Source: Ensifer canadensis
Lineage (GTDB): Bacteria; Pseudomonadota; Alphaproteobacteria; Rhizobiales; Rhizobiaceae
DNA length: 64,000 nt
NCBI RefSeq assembly: GCF_017488845.2
Contig: NZ_CP083370.1
Location: forward strand, 186,001 to 250,000
Reading direction: 5' to 3'
Under the pieces are notes generated by a model. It had not been told where the DNA came from. It searched no databases and was given only the letters and a program-made list of their open reading frames with translations. The stretch's first letter is position 1. Every line of letters starts with the position of its first letter. Position numbers and translations under genes: made by a program. Below are positions 34,884-44,800 of this stretch, piece by piece.

Positions 34884-36530
34884 CTAACGCAGCGTGTCCT
34901 TCTTGAGGTTGGCGTGGTTGAGCAGCGCCTCGATCAGATCCCAGGCAGCGACATCCCGTGGTTCGACCGGTCGATGATGCGTCGATTTCGCCTTGGAAAA
35001 AGGCACGATGAGATAATCCGTGCGTGGGTCGGGGAAGGGGTCTGCGAACGATTTCAGCAGCGGCGCATGATCGCCATAAAAGACGAACCAGACAGGCCGG
35101 TCGAGCCTGTCGAGCCGATCGGTCAGCTGCTTCAGTGCTGCGTCGGATTGCTCAAGGATCGCCAGATAGATGTCCACCGGGTTGGCAAGATCGCCAACGC
35201 GACCCGGTTCCCAAGGTCCGTGGTTTGCCATCGAGGCGACGAAAACGAAACCGCTCTTGTCTTCCGGCAGGTTCTCGCAGGCATCGATGACCCTGGCGGC
35301 GAGCTTCTCGTCGGAGACGTAAGGCCCGTCGCGCGCCGGCACGTGGTCGAATCCATCGAGCATCGTCAGCTCGGCAAAGCCGAGCTGCGGCATCGCCTTG
35401 TGGCGCAGGAAGAACGTGCGGTCGTAAGGATGCATGAAATGGGTGTGCCAGCCGGCGCGTTTCATCTTTCCCGGCCAGACGACGTCGGAATAGTGGGACG
35501 CGCGCAGATAAGGGTAGCTTGCATCCACGTGGATATCGTCGGGCACGAGCCCGCTGATGACGGCAAACTCGGTGCGCAGCGTATAGCCGCCTTCGAAGAC
35601 GCTGCTGAGGCGTCCCCACTGGGCGGCCTGACGCCGCAACCGGTCGAGTGTCGGCATCTTCAGCGTGTCGACACCGAAATGGCGCATGTCGATGAAGGAC
35701 TCCGACTGCCAGACGACGATGAGCGGCGAACCGTCGTCACCGATCAGGTCCTGGACGGCCGCCCGAACGATTTGTGAGAGTTCGGCGACGATCTTCTCCC
35801 GCTTGACGCCGAGCCAGATGATGAAGCGGAAGATCACCGACCCGAAGGTGCCGAAGCGCACCGTATTCATTTTGACGTCGAGCACTTTGACGAGCCTCTG
35901 AACGAGGGCCGCCGTGGGTCGGTTCACCGGGCCGTAGAACAGCAGGAGCCATGGGCCTGCGGCGACTGCCACCATCACCAGGATCCAGAAGGCCTTGCCG
36001 CTGTTGGGCAGAACAGACGGTTCGAAATAGAGGTAGAGCCCGGAAACGCCGAAGACATAGAGAAATGCAACGGTCCAGAACACGATGTTCAGCGAACTGG
36101 CATAGAAGATCGTCTTGTATTTGAAGACGTCGACGACGAGGGCGATGTCGGAAAAGATCAGCGGCTCGCGGATGAACTTGAACTTGGCCCTAGAAATCCC
36201 GGTGAAGATGATGAAGAAGCTCATCGTGCCGGCGGCGGCATAAAGTGGCCGCCAGGAGCCAGCGAAAAAGCCGGCGAACACCAGCGCGATGACCGGCAGG
36301 CGGGCAATAACATCGATGATGTCCTGCTTGCGGCCAAAGGGAGACGGGTTTTTCCGGCGTTCCCGTTTCGGCAGAGCGAAGCGGTCGGTGAAGAAGATCA
36401 CCGCACAGGACAAGATGAAACAACAGATCGTCAGCGTTATCGGATAGTCGTGCAATTGAAAGGGGAGCAACGCCAAGCGGAAACCTTCATGCTTTCTTGC
36501 ACACCGGCGCCGCCTCATGCAGCACGGCAT
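34884..36530 (-). CDS. rkpI: Membrane sulfatase/LTA synthase-like protein
   Basis: The 548-residue protein has about five membrane helices in its first 250 residues, then an alkaline phosphatase-superfamily domain (about 265-530): VVWQSESFIDMRHFG, GYTLRTEFAVISGLVPDD (containing the likely nucleophile threonine), SMANHGPWEPG and VFYGDHAPLL, all typical of phosphoglycerol transferases and LTA synthase. It may transfer a phosphoryl or alcohol group to the capsule or its lipid at the outer face of the membrane. The start is uncertain; later starts near LALLPFQLHDYP are possible. Name by synteny. Confidence 0.85.
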   Translation of the reverse strand: MPCCMRRRRCARKHEGFRLALLPFQLHDYPITLTICCFILSCAVIFFTDRFALPKRERRKNPSPFGRKQDIIDVIARLPVIALVFAGFFAGSWRPLYAAAGTMSFFIIFTGISRAKFKFIREPLIFSDIALVVDVFKYKTIFYASSLNIVFWTVAFLYVFGVSGLYLYFEPSVLPNSGKAFWILVMVAVAAGPWLLLFYGPVNRPTAALVQRLVKVLDVKMNTVRFGTFGSVIFRFIIWLGVKREKIVAELSQIVRAAVQDLIGDDGSPLIVVWQSESFIDMRHFGVDTLKMPTLDRLRRQAAQWGRLSSVFEGGYTLRTEFAVISGLVPDDIHVDASYPYLRASHYSDVVWPGKMKRAGWHTHFMHPYDRTFFLRHKAMPQLGFAELTMLDGFDHVPARDGPYVSDEKLAARVIDACENLPEDKSGFVFVASMANHGPWEPGRVGDLANPVDIYLAILEQSDAALKQLTDRLDRLDRPVWFVFYGDHAPLLKSFADPFPDPRTDYLIVPFSKAKSTHHRPVEPRDVAAWDLIEALLNHANLKKDTLR

Positions 36531-36573
36531 CCGCCTGACACTTAGATCCTATCGCCGGCGCGCACAAGCGCCG

Positions 36574-37392
36574 TCACCTGCCGCCCTTTGATACTCCACC
36601 GCTACTGCGGGCGATTGCGCGGTCGAACCACCAGTTGAGGAGTGGTCTGACGGTGGGGCCGAACCGACCGAGAAGAAAAAGCGTCATTCCAAAATAGACT
36701 TCGAACCGTCCGCGCTCGATGCCGTAGACGATCTTGCGGGCAACTGCTTCCGCCGGCCAGGGGCTGACCGTACCCATGACGGCGGCGGCTTCAGGGGGAC
36801 GGAAGGCAAGCTCGCGCTGGAACTGCGGCGTCTGGGTGTCCGGCGGGAAGCAGATCGAGACGTCTATCCCATGCGCGCGCGCCTCGGAGCGGAGTGCCTG
36901 GGCAAAGCCGTGCAGTGCGAACTTCGAGGCGCAATAGGCCGAATAGCCATAGATGCCGAGAAGGCCGGCACCGGAGGAGATCATCATGATCTTTCCGTGC
37001 CCACGCTGCTTCATGCCGGCGTAGACGGCGCGAACCGCATGGACGGTACCGGAAAAATTCGTTTCCATCTGACGCCGGAAGGCGGCGCTGCCGAGTTCGT
37101 CGAACCGGCTCGGCTCGACGACGCCGGCAGAGGTCACCAGGATGTCGCAGGGCCCGAATGCCGCTTCGCAGCGATGGATGGCGGCGATGATTTCCTCTTC
37201 CCGCGCGACATCCGCCGTCTCGATCCGGATGTCGCCGGCTGTTGCCGACTTGGAGGAGAGTTCATCCTGGGCACGCTTCAGGATCTCGGCCGAACGGGCG
37301 ATCAGCGAAAGGCGCGCGCCACGACCCGCATAGATCGATGCGATCGCCAGCCCTATGCCGCTCGAGCCGCCGGTGATGATCACATGGGTCAT
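36574..37392 (-). CDS. rkpH: Short-chain dehydrogenase resembling 3-ketosphinganine reductase
   Basis: The 272-residue protein has the NAD(P) motif TGGSSGIGLA at residues 7-16, NNAG-equivalent TSAGVVEPS, catalytic serine in MISSGAGLLGIYG, and the YxxxK in YSAYCASKFALHG. The downstream FPPDTQTPQFQRE is the form of the PPDTxTP motif of 3-ketodihydrosphingosine reductases. A hydrophobic C-terminal stretch (LFLLGRFGPTVRPLLNWW) is also shared with that group. Directly after the alpha-oxoamine synthase rkpG, it would reduce the keto product. Start at MTHVIITGG. Confidence 0.88.
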   Translation of the reverse strand: MTHVIITGGSSGIGLAIASIYAGRGARLSLIARSAEILKRAQDELSSKSATAGDIRIETADVAREEEIIAAIHRCEAAFGPCDILVTSAGVVEPSRFDELGSAAFRRQMETNFSGTVHAVRAVYAGMKQRGHGKIMMISSGAGLLGIYGYSAYCASKFALHGFAQALRSEARAHGIDVSICFPPDTQTPQFQRELAFRPPEAAAVMGTVSPWPAEAVARKIVYGIERGRFEVYFGMTLFLLGRFGPTVRPLLNWWFDRAIARSSGGVSKGGR

Positions 37393-37444
37393 GCTGGTTT
37401 CCGCCTGCGGCATCCGGCCCGTGAAGGGCGCCTGCACGTCATCC

Positions 37445-38860
37445 TCAGCGCGCCGAGAGCGCCTTCATCATCTGATCGATATCGATGCCGCCGAGGCCGA
37501 AGTTGCGTTCGGTCAGGTCCTTCAGGCGTTCCGCCGTCAGGGCCACCGTCTTGCGGATCTGCTCTTCGGTATGGTCGCTGGTGATGAAGAAGCGCAACCG
37601 CGCCAGTCCTTCGGGAACGGCGGGGTGGATGATCGGCAGCGCATTGACGCCGGCCGCAAGCAGATCGTTGGACAGCTGAACCGCGCGCAGGGAATCCCCG
37701 ACCAGCACCGGCACAACCGAAAAGCCGCTGCTGAGGCCGGTGTCCAGACCCGCTTCCTTGGCAAGCTTGAGGAAGAGCGCGCCATTGCGCCGGAGGGCGG
37801 CAGTGCGCGACGGCTCGCGCGCAAGCACGTCGAGGCTGGCGGCCGCCGAGGCGGCCAGAACCGGCGCCAGGCCGACGCTGTAGACGAAGCCGCCGGCAGA
37901 GGCCTTGAGCACGGCAACAAGCGCCTCGCTGCCGGCAATGTAGCCGCCGCAGCTGGACGTCGTCTTCGAAAGCGTTCCCATCCAGATGTCGATCTCATGC
38001 GGATCGACGCCGAAGTGCTCGGCAAGACCACGACCATGCTTGCCGACGACCCCCAAGGAATGGGCCTCGTCGACCATCAGCCAGAAGCCGTATTCGGCCT
38101 TGAGCTTCAGGAGGGCCGGCAGGTCGGCGATGTCGCCGTCCATCGAGTAGATGCCCTCGACGATGACAAGGATACGACGATAGTCGCCCGAGACCGTGCG
38201 CAGCACGTGTTCCAGGTCGCTCGCGTCATTGTGCTTGAACAGCCGGCGCGTGGCGCCGGAGAGCTTGATGCCCGCAAGCGCGCTATTGTGAATGAACTCG
38301 TCGTGGACAACCAGATCCTTCGGGCCCATCAGGCAGCTGATGGCCGCGACATTGGTGAGATAGCCACTGACGAAGCAGACCGCGGCATCGACGCCGTAGA
38401 AGCGCGCGATCTTTTCTTCGAGCTCCACATGAACAGGGCGCTCGCCAGCGACAAGCCGGCTGGCAGAAGCCGAGATCCCGAAGGCGTCGACGGTTTCCTT
38501 TGCCCTTGCCAGCACTTCCGCGTGCCGGTTGAGGCCGAGATAATCATAGGAGGCGAAGTTGATCAGCTTGCGCCCGTCGATGACGGTGGTGGCGCCGGCT
38601 GCGGTCTGATGCGCGCGGTAGAACGGATTGGCGATCCCCAGCTGTTCGCTGGCAAACTTCTGGGTCAGAACCTGCTTGTACTCCGGCAGGTCCTCGAAAC
38701 GGGCCTGTTGCCGGCGGGCCGGCGGCGGCATCTCCCGCTCCGAACGCGCCATGCGGTTGCGCTCGGAGGATTGATGCGTGTTTCTCATCCGGTCCAGCAG
38801 GTTCTCCTTGAGGCTGCTGGTCATCTTGGATGAGCCGGGACCATTTCCGTTCGTGCTCAT
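37445..38860 (-). CDS. rkpG: Alpha-oxoamine synthase (PLP-dependent acyl transferase)
   Basis: The 471-residue protein has an N-terminal extension of about 60 residues and a fold type I domain of the KBL/ALAS/BioF/SPT group: NFASYDYLGLNRH, SASRLVAGERPVHVELEEKI split across residues 132-151, HDEFIHNSALAG, D264 in MVDEAHSLGVVGKHGRG, PLP lysine K299 in GTLSKTTSSCGGYI. Such enzymes condense an acyl thioester with an amino acid and release CO2. Its ATG overlaps the stop of rkpA, whose last domain is an ACP, so it probably takes the finished chain directly from RkpA. Confidence 0.92.
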   Translation of the reverse strand: MSTNGNGPGSSKMTSSLKENLLDRMRNTHQSSERNRMARSEREMPPPARRQQARFEDLPEYKQVLTQKFASEQLGIANPFYRAHQTAAGATTVIDGRKLINFASYDYLGLNRHAEVLARAKETVDAFGISASASRLVAGERPVHVELEEKIARFYGVDAAVCFVSGYLTNVAAISCLMGPKDLVVHDEFIHNSALAGIKLSGATRRLFKHNDASDLEHVLRTVSGDYRRILVIVEGIYSMDGDIADLPALLKLKAEYGFWLMVDEAHSLGVVGKHGRGLAEHFGVDPHEIDIWMGTLSKTTSSCGGYIAGSEALVAVLKASAGGFVYSVGLAPVLAASAAASLDVLAREPSRTAALRRNGALFLKLAKEAGLDTGLSSGFSVVPVLVGDSLRAVQLSNDLLAAGVNALPIIHPAVPEGLARLRFFITSDHTEEQIRKTVALTAERLKDLTERNFGLGGIDIDQMMKALSAR

Positions 38861-41800
38861 TGGCTCTGTGCTTTTTCCTTTGCCGTGCCGACATGCCGTT
38901 GCGCCAGTTCTGTGACCAACTTGTCGTCCGCACCGTCGCTCTCTTCGCCCTGGTCGCGCTTGCTGACCTTGTCATAGAGCTTGCGGGCGACGTCGCCAAC
39001 CGTCGTGTTGTCTGCGACACCACTGAGCGGCATGTCGAAACCGGTATTCTGCTGGAAGCTCATGCCGAGTTCCACGGCCATCAGGCTGTCGAGGCCGATT
39101 TCCTTCAGGACCTTGCTGCGCGTGACCGTATCCTTCGAGACCCGAAGGATGGCGGCAATTTCGCCTGCGACCAGTTCGAAGAGAATATCCTCGGCTTCCT
39201 GCGCCGACTTGCCCTCGATCATCGCGACGAGGTCCATCTTGGTGCCTTCGCCGCCGGACGAATGCTGATCGGCGCTACGCAGGATGACTTCGAAGAGCGC
39301 GTTGCGCGCGACCGGCAAGTTGCGGGCGGCCGACCAATCGATCTCCGATATCATCACGACGGCGGCGTCGACTGTGCCGGGATCGCTGGCGAGATGGCTC
39401 TCGACCATGTCCAGCGCCGTCTGCGCCTTCAGTGCCGTCTTGCCGATGCGCTTGGCCAGCAGATCGTTGACGTCGGTGTTCTGCACGAGATAGCCCTTGT
39501 CGGCGATCGCGCCGAAACCGACCGCCAAACCGGCACGACCTTCCGCGCGCCGGGCGCGGGCAAGACCTTCGAGGTAGCCGTTGGCCGCAACGTAGTTTGC
39601 CTGGCCGGGATTGCCCACCAGCGTCGTTGCCGACGAGAACAGGATGAAGTTGTCGAGCGCATCGTTGCGGGTCAGCTGATCGAGAACAGCGGCACCCTTT
39701 GCCTTCGTGTCGATAACCGGCCGGTTGCGCTCGCGATTGAGATTGCTGATCAGCGCGTCATCCAGCACCATCGCTGCATGAACGATGGAGCGTAGCGGTG
39801 CGATGGCTCGCAATTCGGTGAGCAGGAGATCCGCAGCGGTTGCATCGGTGATATCGCAGGCGTGAACCGTGGCCGAAATGCCGGCCTTGGCCCAAAGCTC
39901 GATCATCGCCGTCGTTTCCGCGTCGGCAAGGCCGCGCCGCGAGCAGAGCGCGATCGTCTTGGCGCCCTTTTCCGCAAGCCAGTTGGCGGCGGCCAGGCCG
40001 AAGCCACCGATGCCACCGACGACCAGGTGCATGCCTTCGGGGTCGACCTTGACGCCACCGTGCGGCCGGGTCGCGACCTGGTGTTTGCCGGCCACCGGCG
40101 GCAGCACGACGATCTTGCCGATGTGACCCGCGTTCTGCATCAGGCGGAACGCATTGCCGATCTCGTCGAAATCGAAAGCACGGTACGGCAGCGGCGTAAG
40201 CTTGCCGTCCTCGAACAGGGCGCCGATCTCGGTGAAGATGCGCTTGGTCAGGGCCGGCGCGTTGACCAGCAACTGGTCCGCGTCGATGCCGAAGTAGCTG
40301 ACATTGCGGCGGAACGGCCTGAGGCCGATCTTGCTGTCTGCGTAGTAGTCACGCTTGCCGAGTTCGAGGAAGCGGCCGAACGGTTTGACCAGTGCCAGGC
40401 TCTGCTCCATCGCCTCGGCGAAGAGTGAGTTCAGCACGAGGTCGACGCCCTCTCCATCAGTCACGGCGCGCACGTCGTTGACGAAACCGAGCGAGCGCGA
40501 ATCGAACACATGATCGGCACCGAGCATCGAAAGGAAGCGGCGCTTCTCGCGGGTGCCGGCCGTGGCGATGACTTTCGCGCCCTTGAGCTTGGCAACCTGC
40601 AGCGCTGCGAGGCCGACCCCGCCGGCCGCACCATGGATGAGGATCGTTTCACCGGCCTGGATGCGGCCGAGCTCGACCATGGCGTAGTAGGCCGTGAGGA
40701 ACGCAACAGGCACGGTGGCCGCGGCAACCGGGCTGACCGATTGCGGCAGCCTGGCGACGCCGGCGCGCGAAACGACGGCATGGGTGGAGAAGGCCGCAGA
40801 CGCGATCGCCATGACCGCATCGCCGACCGAAAGGTCGTCCACGCCTTGACCGACGGCAACCACGTGACCGGACAGTTCCATGCCGATCGTCGCACCGGCA
40901 AAGCCGTCCTCGAGGGCTTCTTCAGGCAGAAGACCCATCGCCCACATCACGTCGCGGAAGTTGAGGCCGGTGGCCGCAACCTTGACGACGACGTCGCCGG
41001 GGCCCGCGGACGGCACGTTGCTTTCTTCCCAAACGATGCTGCCGACCTGAGAGGCGACACGCTGGCGGATGGTGGCGGCCTCGAAGGAGGCCGTCGAGCC
41101 ATGGGCGTTGTCGGTCGGACCGGGAACCGCACGGATTTCCGAAAGCGATCCGTTCGGTCCTTCCAGCAGCCATTCGCGATTGCTGCCGGAAACGGTGAGC
41201 AATGGAAGCGATGCGGCAATCTGCTCGTCAGACGTCGAGGCGTCTGCGGCCAGATCCAGAGCATGAACGTCCAGGAACTCATATTCGTTCTGCAGCACCC
41301 GGGCGAAAGCCCAAAGGCCGGCATTGGTGCCGGAGCTTGCGGCCGTCGTGCCTGAGACACGGCTGGCGACCGGCGCCCCGCCAGGCGCGACAAGAACGAG
41401 CCTCGGACGTGCGTCGCCACTTGGATCGGTATCGCCGACATGCCGCCGCAATACTTCGGCTACGGCGCTAAACGCCAGAACCTGGTTTTGCAGCGAGGCA
41501 GAATCGTCCGTCCGGCTCTTCGGCGCAGGCGACGAAAGGAAGACGGCGCGAACGGGGCGATCGCGGAAGGCCTCAAGTGCATCGCGAAGCAAGGCCGCAT
41601 CCGTCGCCGCATCACCCGTCAGGTCGACGGGGATGGCGCCGGTGGACGACTGCTTTGTCTTGGGCGCGCCGATCTGCAACAGAAGGTAGGAGCCCGCCGC
41701 TGAGGCAGCAGCATTCGCACCGGTCTCGACAGCCGCCGGCGCTTCCACGCCGCGTGCTTCAAGAACGATGACATTGCCGGACGCGCATTCACGGTCGGTG

Positions 41801-44800
41801 ACGTCAATCTCGCGAAGATCGAGGTCGGCCAGACATTTCTGCCAGTGAGGAACGGCGGCGAGGTTGCCGATCGGGAACTCGGCCGCCTGGCTGCGGGCAA
41901 ACCAGCCATCCGACAGTCCAAGCGCAAAATCGTTGAAAAGGGATGGCGCGCCGACGCCAGCGACGAGACCACCCGTCCGGCGCAGCGTCGAGCGGAGTGC
42001 CGTGCGTACATCGATGTCGTCTTCGATCAGGCCGTAGAGCCGGTCGGAGGCACTGATGGCGAGATCGAACGGCGCCTGTGTCGCAAGCTCACCCTTCTTG
42101 AGAATGCGCACATGGGCATCGTTTTCGAAGGCGAGTTCAAGGCCGCGTTGGGCATTGTCACGCGGCTCGACCACACCGAGGCTCGCGCCGTGTTTGGCTG
42201 CAAGCGTCGCGATGCGGCGCGTGAACCCGGCAGACACGCTGCCAAGCTCGAGAACGCGCAGACGTGTTCCCGTCGGCTGCGCCCGTAGCGCGCTTTCGAC
42301 CGCATCAAGCACGAGCGCCATACGCTGGCGGCTTACTTCAGAATGCACGGCCTGATGATCGAGCGTCGCATCGCTGATGAAGCCGGCATTGGCAACGATT
42401 TCGGCATCGCCACCGGCTGGGGCCGCCAGCAGGACGTCGAGGCGTGCGAGCGCTTCCGCATAGGCGTTGTTGATCAGCACCGCCTCGACGGCACGATCAG
42501 GACGTTCGCCATAGAGTTCGCGCAGGATTTCTGGAACGCTCGGCAGGCTGAATTCCTGGGCGACGACCCAGACTCCATCCTTGTGCTCGCAGAGGCCGGC
42601 ATCCTCAAGCACGTAAAGGCAGCTCGCCAGGAAACACTGGAAGGCGAAATCACCGGGCAGGCTATCGCTGCGCACGATCGATCGGCCCTTGCCGAGCTTC
42701 AGCGCAATCTCCTGGCAGGCGCGGTAGATCGCCGCGTTGAACAGCAACGTCGTGTTGTCGACGCCGGCATCGGCCGCCGTCTTGACGCCGAGGGTTACCG
42801 GCGTGAGGACGTCGGCCTCAACTGTCGGCAGGAACGTTTCGGAAAGGACTGTTTCGTAGTGGAAAGAGAGAGCGTCCAGCGCCTTGTGCTTGCGCAGATA
42901 GGTGCGTCGGAAACGGCAATCCTCGAAATGAGCGATCGGGTCGCCCGACTTGTCGAAGAAATGGAACTTGGCCTTGATCGAATTGGCGCTGACACGTTCG
43001 ATCTCGATCGTGGCGCGCGCGATCGGCTTGCCGGCATTGACGACGCGCACGGAACCGAAGCGCACCGGAATATAGGGTGCGCCGCTCTTGTCGCCGGTGA
43101 AGCGGTCAAAAAGCGCGACGAGGCCGTGGAACGTGGCGTCGACCGAGATCGGATTGAGGGCATAGGTGACGAGCGGATGTCCCGGTTTGTCCGGGCTCTT
43201 CAGCTCGACGTCGACGATCCGGTCGTTATAGGCAACCGCCTTTGCCAGCAGCTGGAAACGCGGACCGTAGTCGAGGCCGAATTGCCGTGCGGTATCATAA
43301 GCCTTGGCCGGAGCGACGGTTGCCGTCTTCTGCATGCCGGCAAAGGAAGGCAACGCGCGTTCTTCACTCGGCAACGGCTTGCGGGACCGGGCGACCGCAT
43401 GAACGGCCCAGTCGTCTTCGGACAGGCGCTCGCGCGAGCGGATCTCGATATCGCCGGTTTCCGGCGACAGGATGGTCGACAGTTCCATGATGCGGCTGTC
43501 GCTGAGCTCCAGCGGCCGGACGATTTCCAGATTGGTGATCTCGACTTCGTCTGTCCCGTAAAACTGCTGTGCCGCTGCGACGGCAATCTCGATGAAGCCG
43601 CTGCCCGGCAGGATAGCCTTGCCATCGACAACGTGCTCGGCCAGATCCGGGAAGAGGGGCGCATCGATGTGGTTCTTCCAGCTGCCGCTGTTCGGGTCGC
43701 TGCGCCATCCGATCAGGCGATAGGGTTTGGCGGTGCGGCCAAAGAGATCCGTGGCGTCGGTCGTGGCCGCCGGTCGCAATTCGACCGGCTCGAACGGCAG
43801 GCTCGGCAGCGAAATCGCCGCATTGCGCTTGCCGAATACGCGCGCGGTGTCGACGATTGCGCCGTGGGCGACAGCACGCGCCATAGCGGCCGAGATCGGA
43901 TCCTGACCGGTCTCTCCGACATCTCGAAGCAGCGTCGGCACGACCATGCCTGGTGCCGCCGCCTGCTTGATCGTCTCCTTGACGTAAGAGGACAGGATCG
44001 GGCGCGGAGAAATCTCGATGAAGAGCCGGCAGCCGAGCTCGATCGCCGCCTCTGCCGCCGCCTGGAAGCGAACCGGCTCACGAACATTCTTCCACCAGTA
44101 GTCGGGGTCGAGTTGCGTGCCATCAAGGGCAGCACCCGTAACCGTCGATAGGTAGGTAACGTCCGCACGACGGGGCGCGATATCGGGAATATCCGACAGG
44201 AATGCGTCCTTGGCCCGGTCGATGATCGGGTGGTGGAAGGGATAGTTGATGTCGAGGATCTGAGCAGGGATCTTCGCCTTGCGTGCCGCGTCGCGGAAGG
44301 CGGAAATCTCATGGGCCGGGCCCGAGATCGTCACCGAATTGTGGGCGTTGACGGCAGCGACGCAAAGCTCATCGAGGCCGTGCGCCTCGGCGAAGGCGCG
44401 CGCGGCGTCTTCGCCCAGCATCACGGCGGCCATCGTGCCGTGGCCCGCGAGCAGATCCTGGTGCAGCGACCGCTTTGCAACGATCGAGACGGCGTCGACC
44501 ATCGACAGCGCGCCGGCTGCATAAGCAGCGGCGATCTCGCCGACCGAATGACCGAACACGGCGACTGGCTTGACGCCCATGGCGACAAGCGAATCGGAAA
44601 GAGCTGCCTGGACGGCAAAAAGCAACGGCTGGGCGATCTTCGTGTCGGACAGCTTCTTGTCGAGGTCAGGATCGGTCAGAAGCTCGATGAGCGAGATGTC
44701 CGAATGGAACTTGAAGAGCGCGCTGACAGATGTGAAACACTGGCGGAAATGCAGGTTCTCACGGAACGCTTCGACGCCCATGCCGGCCCATTGCGAACCG

